Assembly: GCF_965363235.1 (NCBI RefSeq)
Contig: NC_134847.1
Span: 75,150,268 to 75,214,267 of the forward strand
Direction: 5' to 3'
Origin: Mytilus galloprovincialis
Taxonomy: Eukaryota > Mollusca > Bivalvia > Mytilida > Mytilidae
Length of the DNA: 64,000 nucleotides
Position numbers and translations under genes: made by a program. Positions 34,301 to 47,349 of this stretch are shown one piece after another (the first letter of the stretch is position 1; each line of letters starts with the position of its first letter). The notes under the pieces are model-generated. The model saw nothing but the letters and a program-made list of their open reading frames with translations. It had not been told where the DNA came from and searched no databases.

Positions 34301-37300
34301 TTTGAGTGGACCCCTTGTTTTTTGTCAACTGTAATCGTAAGTCTAAGTATAATCTTAGGTATAGACCTAGATTCCGCAAATGTCTTATAGTCGGAATAAG
34401 GTTACAACAACACCACTGATATTTATACTACTGTGTATACCTGGCCCTAGATACACCACAGGAATGAAGGTTGTCGTACATACCTGGCCCTAGATACACC
34501 ACAGGAATGAAGGTTGCCAAACAGGCTATACCACTGATCTCAATCGATACAATGAATACAGGTTTTCTTCCAAATTTATGTAGGAATGCTATACATCCTG
34601 CAAACCCAATAACTTCAGCAAAACTCTGCATGAAAAAGTTCAAATAAATACTTCCAGCAAGATTTCCTGCATTCATTCCGAGCCCATAGAATACCATGCT
34701 TGTCATCATCCTACAAAGACAGGTTTTAAATAACAAACATACTCAGATATTTTTGAAATGATACGATACACATTTAAATTTAATAATGCATCTAATTTTT
34801 TTTAGTTGTGAATCTTTTTTTGATGAATCAAGTCAAATTGGTAAGGTGGTGATTAGTTTTGGCAACTTATCAGCTGATCATAAAGAAGTTATCGACCATT
34901 TATCACAGTTGCACATAATTGTGTTCCTGGAGTCAGTGTCATGAAGCAATCATCATTTTAAGATTATCTTACCTTCAAAGAGTGTATCTTGAAGTAATCT
35001 TAAAATTAGTGACAGCCCTTAAAATTTAATCTTAACTGGTAATATACGCATATGTTTTCTTATACATTTTCTCATTAAAAATGAATATATTTCCTAAAAA
35101 CGAAGTGAACACACAATATCCCACACAATTATATAAACCTATTATGTTCTTCTTTATGGGACATTCATAAGATTGCCACATTGTTTGATTAGCACTCATT
35201 GTCCATTACCATTCAGGGAATTTTTGCTTCATCATTGAGAATAATGTCTCGTGTATATTTTTCTGTTACATTAATAGCTCTGACTTCTTGTTGTAGTTTG
35301 GCGTATCTTATGGTCATTCTATGATGATATATATTGTTTAATTCAATGCATAAACTAGCATACTAACGATTTCTATATCCAAGTTCTTACCAATCATAGA
35401 TAATGACAAGACATTCCAGCACCAGCTTAGGATATCTACATATTGTCCATATAGGTACTGTTTGATTTGACTCTAGATAATGTTTCTCAAACAGATTGTG
35501 TGGGAGACTTGTTTTGTTGTATTTAGCAGTCTTCTGTAATATCTCTTCTGCCTCTTTAGCTCTCCCTTTAACCAATAACCATCTCGGCGATTCTGGCAAG
35601 AGCCTGAATTCAGATATATCGTTCATTAATGAATTTTCAAAACAAATAAGTTTCTTCACGACAGTTTAAATGTGCAAACTTAATTTGACAGCCTGATGTG
35701 GAGTTTATGTCCCCCCTTTCATAAGGAAACTACCAAAGCTCTTATTTGTGTTCCTTTTACATACATATATATGCATTTATTCTTATACATATTTTCTAAA
35801 TTAAATAATGAATGGATTTCTTTACAACCCAGTGAACACACAATATCCCACACAATTATATATATAAAGCACTTATGCTCGATGTCCACATTGTTTGATT
35901 TACACTCATTGTCCATTATATACCATGCAGGGAGGTTTTGCTTCATTATGTGGATTATTGTCTTGTGTGCATGTCCACTTATTTTCAAATTCTTATTTTG
36001 TTGCGATGTAAAGCAAAATTTGTAATCTAAATATCCCAATTTGAAAAATCAGTCTCTTTAATTGTTTTGTTTTAAAATTAAAAAAGTGTCAAGCTTTTTG
36101 ATATCTAAGATGATTGTCTGAAGTATTTATTGAGTACAAGACAAAAAAATAAAACAAGAATATAATATGTATACGAAAATCATACAAAGGATAACTATTA
36201 TACATTACTTACCAAATATAGCTGAGAAAAATAAGCGATGGTATGGTTACTACCAAGTTTAGATATTTCCAATTTCGTATATAATATGCTGCTAGTGCAA
36301 GGAGCATTTCTCCAGCTGCCCAGAAAAATTCAAATATTATTCCTGCCCATATTCTTTTCTCGGGACCAACCAATTCAACACCTACCAAAGACAAATAATT
36401 AAAAATAAATAGAACATACAACACATTCGTAAACATATCAAACGCAGCCTCGGAATGTAGTTCAATATGTAGTTTGATCTTGCATTCGATAATAGATACT
36501 ATGATTGTGAAAAACATAAAGGCTCGGTATTTCTGTATTGATCTAAGACGTATTCCGCGCGAAAAGGGACAAGCAAGCATAAACCATGCAAACCGCATAT
36601 TAACTGATAAACAACCGAAATGAGATCTTATTTGGTCGGCAAGGACTATTAATATAAAAATTTCAAAATACAGTCGTAGATCTTAGTAATATATCTAAAT
36701 AAAAACTTTATGTTCTTTGTTTAATTGTGTTGCTGTATAGTGAAATTTGCCAAAACATATCAAAATTGGGGCCTTATAAAAAATAAATTATGCTACGTTT
36801 TTTTCACTTTATGTAATAAAAGTCTGTATACAAAGATAGGGATTTAGCAGTTTTTTTTTGTTTGTTTGTTTTTTTTAAAATTTTACTGCTTACTTGTCTT
36901 AATTAAGAGATGTTTACCTCTGTTATTGTAAGAGTAACTGTGGTCCCCTTCCAAAAAAATAATATTAAAAATCTTACATTTACTCCTTTATTTCAGTATT
37001 CTTTTTCTTTATCTACCACATATACCTATAACATATCCAGTTCCTAACAATCCACCAACGGCAAATCCCGATATAAACCGTAAGGTACCAAATACCACAA
37101 AGTTGGAAACAAAGGACAAGATAATGTTTGGTATGGATATGAGTACTATAGAGGTCATTAGGGTCTTCTTACGTCCAAAGCTGTAATATTAGGAATACAA
37201 TTACATTATTAAAAATATTCTTGTTTCAATAAATAAGATGGGATGGACATCTCTATTTTTTAATTGTATCTTGTGTTCAACCCCTTTTGCTATTCTTGCA

Positions 37301-40300
37301 AATAAAATGTATTTTACATATATTCAACAAGTTGTGGTAATACAAACCTTAATAGTGAAATAAACCAAAACATTTACAATTGATATGTTTAATTTCAAAC
37401 ATACACGCACACAAGTCAACAAAAATCATTTTCATATTTAGACTTTATAAAAAGAAGGCGGAATGTACCCAAAAAGTAAAATCACAAAAATACTGAACTC
37501 AGAGGAAAATCAATTCGGAAAGTCCATAATCACATGGCAAAATTAAATAACAAAACGCATCAAAAATGAATGGACAAGAACTGTCATATTCCTGACTTGG
37601 TACAGGCATTTTCAAATGTAGAAAATGGTGGATTGAACCTGGTTTTATAGCTAGCTAAACCTCTCACTTGTATGACAGTCGCATCAAATTCCATTATATT
37701 GTCACCGATGCGTGAACAAAACAAACAGACACAATAGGTAAAAATGTCAAAAATAGGGGTACAGCAGTCAACATTGTGTTATCATCTTAATCACTATAAA
37801 AACAACAAATGTAACGAAGAAGCATAAAAAGGCATACATCAAATTAACATCCTCATTTTGATTCTATTATACGATTTTATTTGTCTATGTAAAATGCACC
37901 CATCAAGGAAGGAGGCGATATTCGAACTCATAGACAAATAGTGACAAACGCCAAAGGGGAAGAAAAACGAAGTTATACCACACATGTTATGACGAAGAAC
38001 TCCATTTCTGTTTTAAGTAATTTTCGAAATGCTCGAAAAGTTGTGACACTCAAAGTAATTTAACAAAAAACAAAAACAAAATAATAGAAGATTAAATGCA
38101 ATATGTAATTATATTTTAACTTGAAAGGAAAAGCACATTAATATATGTATCCTGTTTGTAAAAGTTTCTGTGAAATGAGGGGGATTTATTTTGTAATCTA
38201 TAGATAAGTTCCCTTTGGATTTTGTTTCATTAATTATTTAAAGTGTTTGAAAATATATGAACTATATCCTTAACGTTATGTTAACGTTACACAATATTAG
38301 TAGTAAAGCATGCAAAAGTACACGTTATGCCCACTCATGTTCAAATTGACAACAGATTTGTTACGTTTAGAGGACGTGTTTTTCAACAGACAGTCGGAAT
38401 TCAAATGGGAACCATTTGTGCCCCTCTTCTTGCCAAATTGTTTCTTTATTATTATGAGGCTGACTTCATACAGGAACTTCTTAGGAAGAAAGATAAGAAG
38501 TTAGCAATATCCTTTAACTTTACGTTCCGCTATATAGATGATGTTCTCTCACTAAATAATAAAAGAAAAATTGGTGACTATGTTGAACGAATCTATCCCA
38601 TCGAACTGGAGATAAAGGATACTACAGATACAGGTAAGTCTGCCTCATATATTGACTTTCATCTAGAAATAATTGACAATGAGGGTTGGTTGAAAACAAA
38701 ACTTTACGACAACAGAGATGATTTCAGCTTCCCAATCGTGAACTTTCTATTTCTATGTAGCAACATTCCAGCAGCGCCTGCTTACGGAGTATACATATAT
38801 CTCCCAATTGATACGATATTCTAGGGCTTGTATTTCATATCATGATTTCCTTGATAGAGGATAGCTACTCACAGGGAAGCTATTAAACCATGAGTTCCAA
38901 ATGGTGAAGTTGAAATCATCCCTTCGTAAATTTTACGGACGCCATCACGAGTTGGTTGACCGTTATGGAATAACCGTTTCACAGATGATATCGGATTTGT
39001 TCCTTATGTCGTAATACCCTTTCTCTTTTCACGAATGTGACCTACCGAATTAGACTATTTACAGGATTTGTATTAACATAAGCAATACGACGGGTGCCAC
39101 ATGAGGAGCAGAATCTGCTCACCCCTCCCGGAGCATCTGAGATCACCCCTAGTTTTTGGTGGGGTTCGTGTTGCTTATTCATTAGTTTTATAGGTTGTGT
39201 CTTATGTACTATTATTTGTCTGTTTTTTTTTTTATTGTTAGCCATGGCGTTGTCAGTTTATTTTCTATTTATGAGTTTGACTTTCCCTCTGGTATCTTTC
39301 GTCCCTCTTTTTCAATATGCACCAGATATGAAAATACAGGAAAAACCTTTGATTCTTAATATTGACTGCATTCAGAAGTAAATATGTTTGCCTACATAAA
39401 TAGTAAATGAATAATACAACTTTTGGCTCCAATTGTACCTTAAAGTTAAACCAGAAAAGTTCCATCCGGGATGCAATTTTTAATTATGTATTGTATATAT
39501 AGTGAATGTATGATGAAGATAACAGATAAGAAAACAATTAAAAACAAAATCATATATATAGAACCGAGTTATTTTAAAAGTAAGCAATTTGCAATATTTT
39601 GTGTGATGCGATTGACTTACGCATCAGACATTATTCCAGTCAACAGCGAACCAGCAGTAAATCCCGCCATAAATAACACCATTACTAGTGTTGTGTCGGT
39701 CTTCCTCTCACAGACCAAGTTATTCTATCACGAAAAGAAATCATATTTCCATCGTATGAACTATATACCAAATCATCGTTTTTGTGCATTTTCATAAGGA
39801 CAATCATACCAATTAAAACTTTAATAAATTGTATTTAGAAATAATGGTAGCATTCAGTTTGGCAAAACAATATCTTGAAATATAATTGTGACTGTGCTTT
39901 AACTATTTTGTTGTAGGTCTTTGGAAAATGTATATTGGTTTAAGCTTAGATAAGGTACATTCTTTCCTTTCGAAATAGTTCCCCATGGCCTATATAATAT
40001 TTTCACGAAAGAAAAGATAGCAGTTCTTATTTTTTTGCAGTTACAAGGGTAAATTTATAAAAGACTGTTAAAAATTAAATTGGCTTATAAAAAAAATCAA
40101 CTGCTATGCATATTCTTATCAATACAATTGCCATCAAACATTTCTTTAAAACTGTGATATTACTTCAATATATTACTTAACCGACCTTTCTCTTAAACAT
40201 ATACATGTTATCAGATAACACGAAGTGATTAACGTATACATTAGTATCCTATGGCAAGCCGTTTTACTATTTCAAGATATCTCCTATAATATATAAGATA

Positions 40301-43300
40301 TCTCCTTAAATATATAAGATATCTTATATAATTTCATTTTCATAAGATATCTCATATATTATATAATATATCTTTAATGTTATATAAGATATCTTTAATG
40401 TTACATAAGATATCTCATAGAATTTATATGATATCTTATATACTTTATAAGATATCTTATAAAGAATATGAGATATCTTCTGAACAATTTTTATATAAGA
40501 TATCTTATATAGTTTATAAGATATCTCATATAGTTTATACGATATCTTATAAACTATATAAGATATCTTATAAACTATATGAGATATCTTATAAACTATA
40601 TAAGATATCTTATAAAATTTATGAAATATCTTGAAGTAAAAATAAATAGCAAAACGGCTTGCCATAGTATCCTGTTATCCAGCTTCTAATACGAGCGTAC
40701 GGTTAAAATCAAACTACTACAAGCGATAGCCTTTCAAAAAGTGCTAAATTCGACTCTTAGCTGATGAAAATGGAAAGAGCTCTCGCTTTGTAGATTAATT
40801 CATTTACTAGAATAGTCACGTGCATCAATCAACAAATTTTACCACACACGTGAGGTCACACGTTATGAACTTGTAGTATCGTTTAACGTTGTTGTTTACT
40901 CCAGAAGATTCGTCTATTTATAGATAAAAGTTACCTGTGTAAAATCTAATTGCTAAAATAGAGACGACAAATCCGATACTCTACGGGATTGAAGGACATT
41001 TACTTGGTTTGGATTGTCCTAACCAATCAATAAATTTTAATTATTCACGTCTCGTGATATCTTCCAATCAGGTAGCAAGAAAAATTCACGCCCTTAGTGT
41101 CCATCGTTCAATTCTTAATCTCGACTCCTAGGAGTCGAGAATTAACAACACAGGACAATTTGAGATCATCATTTAGGTTCTCGCTTTAAATAAGTCATCT
41201 CGATAACATTTAAAAACAAATTCAACGATTTGGATTAAAATAAAATAGACCTTTAAGCTCATTGTTAAATTGTAAGATAAAAACAATATTCGTTTAGAGT
41301 AAACACGTATAAAATTGATTTGTACTCCCTTCGAAACACGAGAAGCAATCTGCCAGCCTCGCTTACACTGAATGAATATTGTATGTTTACTAACCTCCAT
41401 GGCATACGTCATTTCAAAATAAGTCCTGTCATACTCCCACATCGAACAACGATATATCATATTCTGTAAGACTTTTACTTCTATTTCTGTGGAATTTTGA
41501 CGCATGTTCAATATTTCACATTGCAAATGAACCGTTACATTGTTGGGCTTTATGTTATCTATGGTTGGTACCTGATATGGACCACCCAAAGGTTTCGAAA
41601 TGATACTATCTGGATGGCACCTGCAACAAATATTACGTATTTTTAAAACCTGTTATGACGATCTATTAAAAAGTTGTCAATTTCGTTGTCAATTTTGTTG
41701 TCAATTTCGGGCCCGAAGATTCACTGACCTAAGTACACAATTTTATTTAATGCCCGCGTCACACTGTCCCGATTTTTATATACGATGGACACCCGAATGC
41801 GAAAATTGTAAGTTCGTACGAAGTCGGTCCCGATCTCGTCAAAATACCCAAAAGTGACCGAAACAAGTACGATGAATAACGAAGTCTATACGAGGGTGCC
41901 GTAAGTATATACGATAACAAAAGATGGACATACGAAGGTTAACCGAAGACGGTATTTAAGCTTCATATCTCAGCCGAAGCCTACAGATGGATCACGAAGG
42001 CTACACGATGGATTACGATGATGGCGCGATGGCCATACGATGTCTAAAAGACGTCCGTGTACAGCTTACGATGCATTTAAATTATATGCCGAAGGAATCA
42101 CGTGTTTTAAATTGTTTGATCAATATTGAATATCTATTATATTGTACATTTAATTTTTTGTTTAATCATAAGACGGAAGATCATGGGTATTTCCAGTTAC
42201 TGAATAATTTGGTTGATTTCTAAAAAATAGTTCATGTATCAAATATGCGTATTCAATTTACCATTTTCTGCATGTGTCATATACAAATATAGTGTCCATA
42301 TTTGTCCCCAATATGTTACATACGAGGGGATGCCACGCTCAGCATTGCCTTGTTTGAACTGTAAAATGTGTGCACTAGTCTGAATATCACCCATAATTAT
42401 GCCCATGTTTACTGATCTATCTTAAAGGTAAGGTAATGGGTTCGTTGATCCCTTTTATTCAAAAAGAGCTCTTTCCAGGAGAATATCATAATAATATAGA
42501 CTTAAACATTTTGTTTTCTTTCTATATGTCATATTTTACCGCATTAGTTGCTTTCCCCACATCCTTCCTTTAGTTAACAACTCAGACGTTACATAAAAAA
42601 ATCAGAATAATGAAGAAAAGTTGGTTTCCCTATATACGTGTACCTGCAGTGTTGGTATACGAGGCGCGTTTATGATTTTTATTATGTTATTTGAAATGCA
42701 AAATTGACAAAAAATAATGTTTTATTTGTAAAAGTAAATCCTGAGCCTGTAATACCTGCTCTTCTTGTTCCATTTGAATTAATAGAAACAACGCTGTCGC
42801 CTTTCTTGTTCTCATAGAATCATATGATATGAGGTCCATGTTTTGTGAACGTCTTTCTTAACTGTCGTATTAGACTGACCAGTGCATATCGCGTATGGCA
42901 CTTTAAATGTATTTAAGCGCGAAAATTAACTTTTAACTTACATTTAGCTGGATTTATTGCCGTCGTAGTTCCATCTTGTCACCTTCGTACTTTTATTCGA
43001 TGGCATCACGACGGGATTACGAGGTCTTAACGAAGTCGTGTTGCCATCGTAAGACCTTCGGTTAGCTTCGTGATTCATTCGTGTAGACATCGTAATGTCA
43101 AAACTGCCCAATGGAAACGATGGAAACACGAATGCAATACGATGTTCAAAGATGCATTCCCGGTGACATTACGATGGTGAGGATGGTGATACGAACTCAA
43201 TACGAACTCTAAACATCGGACGCACCTTCGGTGATTTTTTAACATGTTAAAAAATTTAGAACCCTTCCCGAAGTTGTCCCCGAAGGCTAGAAAAAGTGGC

Positions 43301-43873
43301 CGATGGTTCTACGATGGTTAAAGATGGCACTACGAATAGCCCGATCTGGCTACGATCAGTCCCGATTTTGAAAATTTCCATAATCGTGTTGCCATCGGCG
43401 TAAAAATCGGGACAATGTGACGCGGGCATTATTAGGGGCAATTGAGGAGCACCTCCGATGCGGTATTTTCTCGCTGTGTTTGCGATTGCGCTCGCTGTGT
43501 TTGCGATTGAGATTGCAATTGCCATTGATGGTTTCGTCTGTTGTCTGCTCTTTGGTCGGGTTGATGTCTCTTTAATATATATCCCATTACCATTCTCGAT
43601 TTTATTATAGATACATTATTAATAGTTAATATCTCGTCATTAAACCTCTGTTAATCGCATCTAAACCATGAACTTATAATAACTACACAAACGAGCGAAA
43701 CAAGAATAACATCAAAGTATATGTAAGTACCTGTGTTTAGGTATATGGAGTATGAAAACTGACAGCAACGTTTGTATAGCACTGAATATCTGTGGTACGC
43801 ATATCAACAAATATACAAACTTTTGGTATCTTCCAAACTGTCCAATATAACTAAATACACCATCGTAATGCAT
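28317..43873 (-). CDS. SLC22-type organic ion transporter (major facilitator superfamily)
   Basis: Ten exons in transcript order: 43873-43731, 41620-41395, 39724-39621, 37180-37026, 36381-36213, 35603-35391, 34710-34484, 29616-29435, 29163-29012 and 28425-28317. Every join has AG/GT and matching phase; the total is 1680 nt, 559 aa plus TGA (28317-28319). Family marks run in order: N-terminal YIGQFGRYQ; extracellular-loop CSMWEYDRTYFEMTYAME; NNLVCERK; SDAFGRKKTL near residue 157 (usual R replaced by A); GVELVGPEKR; LLPESPRWLL near 267; the second FGRKP motif; IFPTVIRNSALGIGTFFARAGG near 443; LPETRYKDLPESIEDW near 504. The expected product is a 12-helix plasma-membrane carrier for organic cations, anions or carnitine-like solutes; the substrate cannot be inferred. 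A splice acceptor just above the start (43885) implies a further 5' UTR exon. Introns are repeat-rich. Confidence 0.93.
30829..31493. mobile_element. MITE with GGGGTGGTGTT terminal inverted repeats
   Basis: The left end GGGGTGGTGTTTTCGAA is matched by TTCGAGAACACCACCCC at the right end. The interior is built of short TTAGGAC/GTCCTAA words in both orientations. The 65-aa frame at 31255-31452 lies inside. It sits in the 4.9-kb intron between exons 7 and 8 of the SLC22 gene; the rest of that intron shows no recognisable exon. Confidence 0.7.
33648..33780. repeat. Minisatellite, ~25-bp unit
   Basis: About five copies of a unit like GACATTGTCACTGCATTCAC plus ACTCA, one separated by GGACACA. It is intronic in the SLC22 gene. 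Short open frames here repeat HSDIVTAFTLR-like peptides and are not taken as coding. Confidence 0.85.
34438..34516. repeat. 43-bp tandem duplication of an exon end and splice donor
   Basis: TACCTGGCCCTAGATACACC and the following bases to GGTTG occur at 34438-34473 and 34481-34516. On the minus strand each copy ends CTAGGGCCAG followed by GTATGT or GTATAC. Only the copy nearer the exon body (exon end 34484) keeps the SLC22 frame into the next exon; using the other would shift phase. Confidence 0.8.
35058..35973. repeat. Diverged direct repeats flanking SLC22 exon 6
   Basis: About 35058-35260 and 35779-35973 are related direct copies: both contain CACACAATATCCCACACAAT, CACATTGTTTGATT and CACTCATTGTCCATTA. 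They bracket exon 6 (35391-35603), as if a segment containing the exon was once tandemly duplicated and one exon copy lost. Confidence 0.65.
37474..37790 (+). repeat. Dispersed mussel repeat, long copy
   Basis: Contains AATACTGAACTCAGAGGAAA, TGGACAAGAACTGTCATATT, GAAAATGGTGGATTGAACCT and GACAGTCGCATCAAATTCCA. Related copies or fragments lie at 8880-9900, 47877-48000, 52570-52790 (minus), 60180-60290 (minus) and 63306-63540. No coding frame. Confidence 0.65.
38300..39320 (+). mobile_element. 5'-truncated retroelement, RT fragment plus 3' tail
   Basis: RT fragment 38312-39015, then the shared 3' tail (GTGCCACATGAGGAGCAG, TTTTTGGTGGGGTTCGTGTT) ending TTTCGTCCCTCTTT near 39320. It lies in the SLC22 intron between exons 3 and 4, in antisense orientation to the gene. 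Confidence 0.75.
38312..39015 (+). pseudogene. Reverse transcriptase fragment with frameshift and stop
   Basis: It reads VGIQMGTICAPLLAKLFLYY, then RYIDDVLSLNN, IYPIELEIKDTTDT and SNIPAAPAYGVYI. The frame is then lost near 38800; the expected continuation (RACISYHDFLDRG, then a stop, then KFYGRHHELVDRYG) is found in another frame. It is a longer relative of the fragment at 23170-23787, and both are dead copies. Confidence 0.8.
40251..40665. mobile_element. MITE with 8-bp target duplication and AGATATCTTATAA satellite core
   Basis: AGTATCCT at 40243-40250 is repeated at 40666-40673. Between them the element begins ATGGCAAGCCGTTTT and ends with the exact inverse AAAACGGCTTGCCAT. The interior is an array of roughly 21-bp units centred on the palindrome AAGATATCTT. 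The 8-bp duplication suggests hAT-type mobilisation. The open frames on both strands (YKISYKLYEIS-like) come from the satellite. Confidence 0.85.
41119..41140. repeat. Perfect 22-bp palindrome
   Basis: The two 11-bp halves, TCTCGACTCCT and AGGAGTCGAGA, are exact inverse copies with no loop. Flanking TTAA and AATTAA extend the symmetry with one extra base. It lies beside exon 2 of the SLC22 gene, in the downstream intron. Confidence 0.6.
41748..43431. mobile_element. 1.7-kb element with TAATGCCCGCGTCACA terminal inverted repeats
   Basis: The left end reads TAATGCCCGCGTCACACTGT and the right end ACAATGTGACGCGGGCATTA; inverted similarity continues about 30 bp (CCCGATTTTTATA). Large parts of the interior are built from short TACGA, GATGG and CGAAG words. 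No transposase frame is visible. It occupies the SLC22 intron between exons 1 and 2. The target duplication is not clear. Confidence 0.75.
43545..43607 (+). repeat. Mussel-repeat 3' tail fragment
   Basis: TTGGTCGGGTTGATGTCTCTTT followed by CCCATTACCATTCTCGATTT resembles the tail at 3440-3500. The upstream sequence differs, so this is another family or a truncated copy sharing that tail. Confidence 0.5.
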
Positions 43874-43885
43874 AATGAACGGTCC

Positions 43886-46800
43886 TGAAAAAATAGAAGA
43901 AAGTATTTCTATATTGTTATTTTTAAAGAAAGATAGATTCAACAAATGTTATCTTATTTCTGTGCCTGATATAGCTGACTATGCGGTATGAGCTTTGCTA
44001 ATTGTTGAAGGCCATACGTTAACCTTAGTTGTAAATCTCTCTCTCATTGGCAAACATGCAATATCTTTATTTTATATACACCGTCATTTTTAAAAGAAAT
44101 TTTAAGTATTCAAAACTTTACAGTCTGCGAATATATAACACACATAAACATTGCACTTAAATGAAACGTAGAATGACAATAACAGCGAGATTTGACACAC
44201 TTAAATGTCTGCATACAATATGAAAATATGTAGGCGATAGTTATATATACTATTTAAAGAAACATCGTTTCATAATGAATGAACTTTTCTCTACAGTATG
44301 TCAACTTTCCAATACTCACTGCATAAATATATTCAATGTATACAAGTATTGGCTTTTCAAAACAGTCAGACAAAACGAGTATTTTATCAAAAGAATTGAT
44401 GGTATGTAACGATGATTTTTCAATATGTGTATCATTATCAATAACCAAACAGCAGTGGGGGTATGTACATGATTAAAAATTTCAAATAATTCCGTAGCAT
44501 AAAAAAGACATTGGGTACTCGTTATTTAAGTGGTAACTCTTAAACACAAACAAATACATTCAGAAAGACTCCCAACCCCTTCAACAATAGATTTTTTTTT
44601 AAACAGTAAGTCACCTATAGAGTTTAGACAAATTGTGACTCTATTTACAGAGCACACACATGATACATTCATATGTTTTGATTTAAGTATTAAATATCTT
44701 TGGTGCATTTATATTTTCAACACATGAAATAAATTGCAACGAATGCAGAAAAAGGTACACAATACTTACCTTTTGATATAACATAAGAAGTTCAAATAAG
44801 AGCTACATCAACATTATCATTATACGTGGGATCATAACAAACAACAAACATTCAATAGGGTATTGTAATAAAACGCTAAAAAAATTCTACAGAATGCTTA
44901 TTCTTATAAAATAATATTTAACTATGTATCGGCAACTAATACTGAAGAAGAATAATAATGTAAAATACTTATTTCTTTTTATCTATTGACAGTTACTTTT
45001 TTCACTTACGATTGGGTTCAGACGTATATTTAATTTATTCCATCGTTTTTCGTAATAATCCGACCTTTTCAAAAGACTGGTCATTGATATTAACATTGAT
45101 TTAAGATAAGTACATGAACGGTACATAAACCAGTTGTTTCAAGGAAAAGATTAAATATACAGTATAAAAGATGTTAAAAATATAATAACTTGAGTAATCA
45201 TCTGACGTACATTAAGGATGTAAATTTTACGAAAATCAATTAAATAGATAAAAAAAATTTGTTAAGTTATATGTACCACAACAAATTTTTAGGTAGGGGA
45301 GAGGATTTCAGGTTGATTTGTTTAGATTAATTGTCTTTATTTCTGCTCACGGTTTTGTATACTCAATTTTGAATGCTCTCTCTCATGTCCTTTTACTTTT
45401 ATTGCATTTTTATTTGATATGTTATCAATGTTGTAGTTGCAATAAATGAAAATGGATTCTTGAAAAAGAAACCATGAGCCCATGTGGATTTTAAAAATTT
45501 TTTTTTTTTTTTAATTTTCATTTTTTATTGAAATCTGTACATTTGTTAGTAATGAAAACATCGAACACCGGTACCTTATCCCGGCCTCGTTAATGTTAGC
45601 AACATATCATGTAAATATATATATGTTAGTATCTGTTAGTTCATTTTACAAAACATTATATCAGCTGTAGTTACTATATAATATATTACCACATTTTTCA
45701 TTTGCATTTAAAAAATAACAAAATAAATGTTAAAAAAGGACTACAAATAAATGGATGGTCATATTAGAATAATTATTTTAACAAACATACAGATATTCTA
45801 AGCTTTATAGTTTTTTAAGAATGGAAATATTGAGGAACAATAAGTGTAATTAACAAAACTTCAAAATAATAAAACAAAAATAGAAAAATTAATGCACAAA
45901 ATAAAAGAAATCGAAAAAAAAATAAAATGTTCTGATGAATATTTTTGATGTAAGGTCACACATTTTAATTTGAATTATAATAGGACTTTAATTACAATCG
46001 AACAAATGAGTAAATTGCATTCACAATTTGTTGAAACTCCCAAGTTTATTGTTTCTTACTGCTTTACACTTCTCTAAATTATGAAGACCTTTTAGTATTT
46101 TCTTCATAGCATGAATTGATAAAACTTTCTGGAAATATCTTGTATTATTAATATATTGTTTAATATAAGACACAGAAAAATCAGGTTTGAAATTTCACCT
46201 TTGTATACATGTGAGACATCACCAAACAAAAAAAATCTATTTGATGAATGCGATACTTATACCATTAGATAAAAACCATATATCTATTTCATTTCTATGC
46301 AGATTTGGTGAGTCCATTATTCTAGAAAAAGAATCCACGATAAATGAATAGGCAACTTATAGTAGAACAAATATCACCGAAATTTATATCAGGAAACATT
46401 TCATTACATTATAAATAAGGAGAATCGATATAATTGTCAACGATACCAGTATTAACCATAGTTAAAATAAAGTGAATGTAAGCAATTTTAATGCACCGCA
46501 CGGCCTTCAGCAGCTTCCAACATGAAAAATATGTAACTATCAATTTGAGAAAAATAACGGCTGAATTTATAACAAAACTTATTTTATTTTTAATGCGATA
46601 TCAAGGAGATAATTGAGTATTGTTATAATCGAAGTGTTTTCATCCTGATAGTCACAATCCTAGCGAATATCAAGATGAGCTATAACTGATCATAATTTCT
46701 AAATTTCATACATATATTACAATTGTTGACCGTTGAAGTGTGCGCTCTCCTGTCATAAATAGAAAAGCAAATTATAGTGGGTATCTTTCCATGACACAAA

Positions 46801-47349
46801 ATCAGAACATGCACAACAAACATAAACACACGAAAAGCAAATAAACAGCGCTTTTATTACTTTTCTTCATTTCAAAATCACAGTGAGGCTTTCAAGCATA
46901 TATAAAATAAAATAAAAAAGCAGTCAAACAAAAACATTAATTGAAAAATATTATACAATATCTACATCTAATTGGTAATCTTTTCCAATGCAATTCTTAG
47001 GACGAAATCGATTGAAATGTTAACTCTTACAGTAACTTGGCATGAAATACTGTTTGAATTAAAATACTAAAAAAATTAAAGAAATTCTATCCTACCTTGA
47101 TATGTCGAGAGCTTTGTAAAGATTGAAATAGATTTAAAGTAAAAATTCTACCTTTTGCCCTAAAATACAATACATTTTGTATTGTCATAGGTTACAAATG
47201 TTGAAATATACATCCTGCTTTTTAAATTTATGCTTTACTGGTTAATTAGTGACTCATGGATTGCGTAACCACAACTTTCTTTGGTCCTTAACTGATCTCT
47301 AAAGATATAAGGATTTGGTCTAGAAGACTCTTTGTACCTGTAGAAGACT
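43886..47349. other. AT-rich region without recognisable genes
   Basis: This is upstream of the SLC22 start codon. A 5' UTR exon for that gene is expected somewhere here or beyond but cannot be placed by eye. Small open frames (44254-44448, 44526-44727) lack family resemblance. A T-rich run lies near 45498-45512. Confidence 0.4.

Noticed and set aside
40324-40665. 113-aa and 85-aa frames rich in YKISY
   Set aside because: They are translations of the palindromic satellite inside the MITE at 40251-40665.
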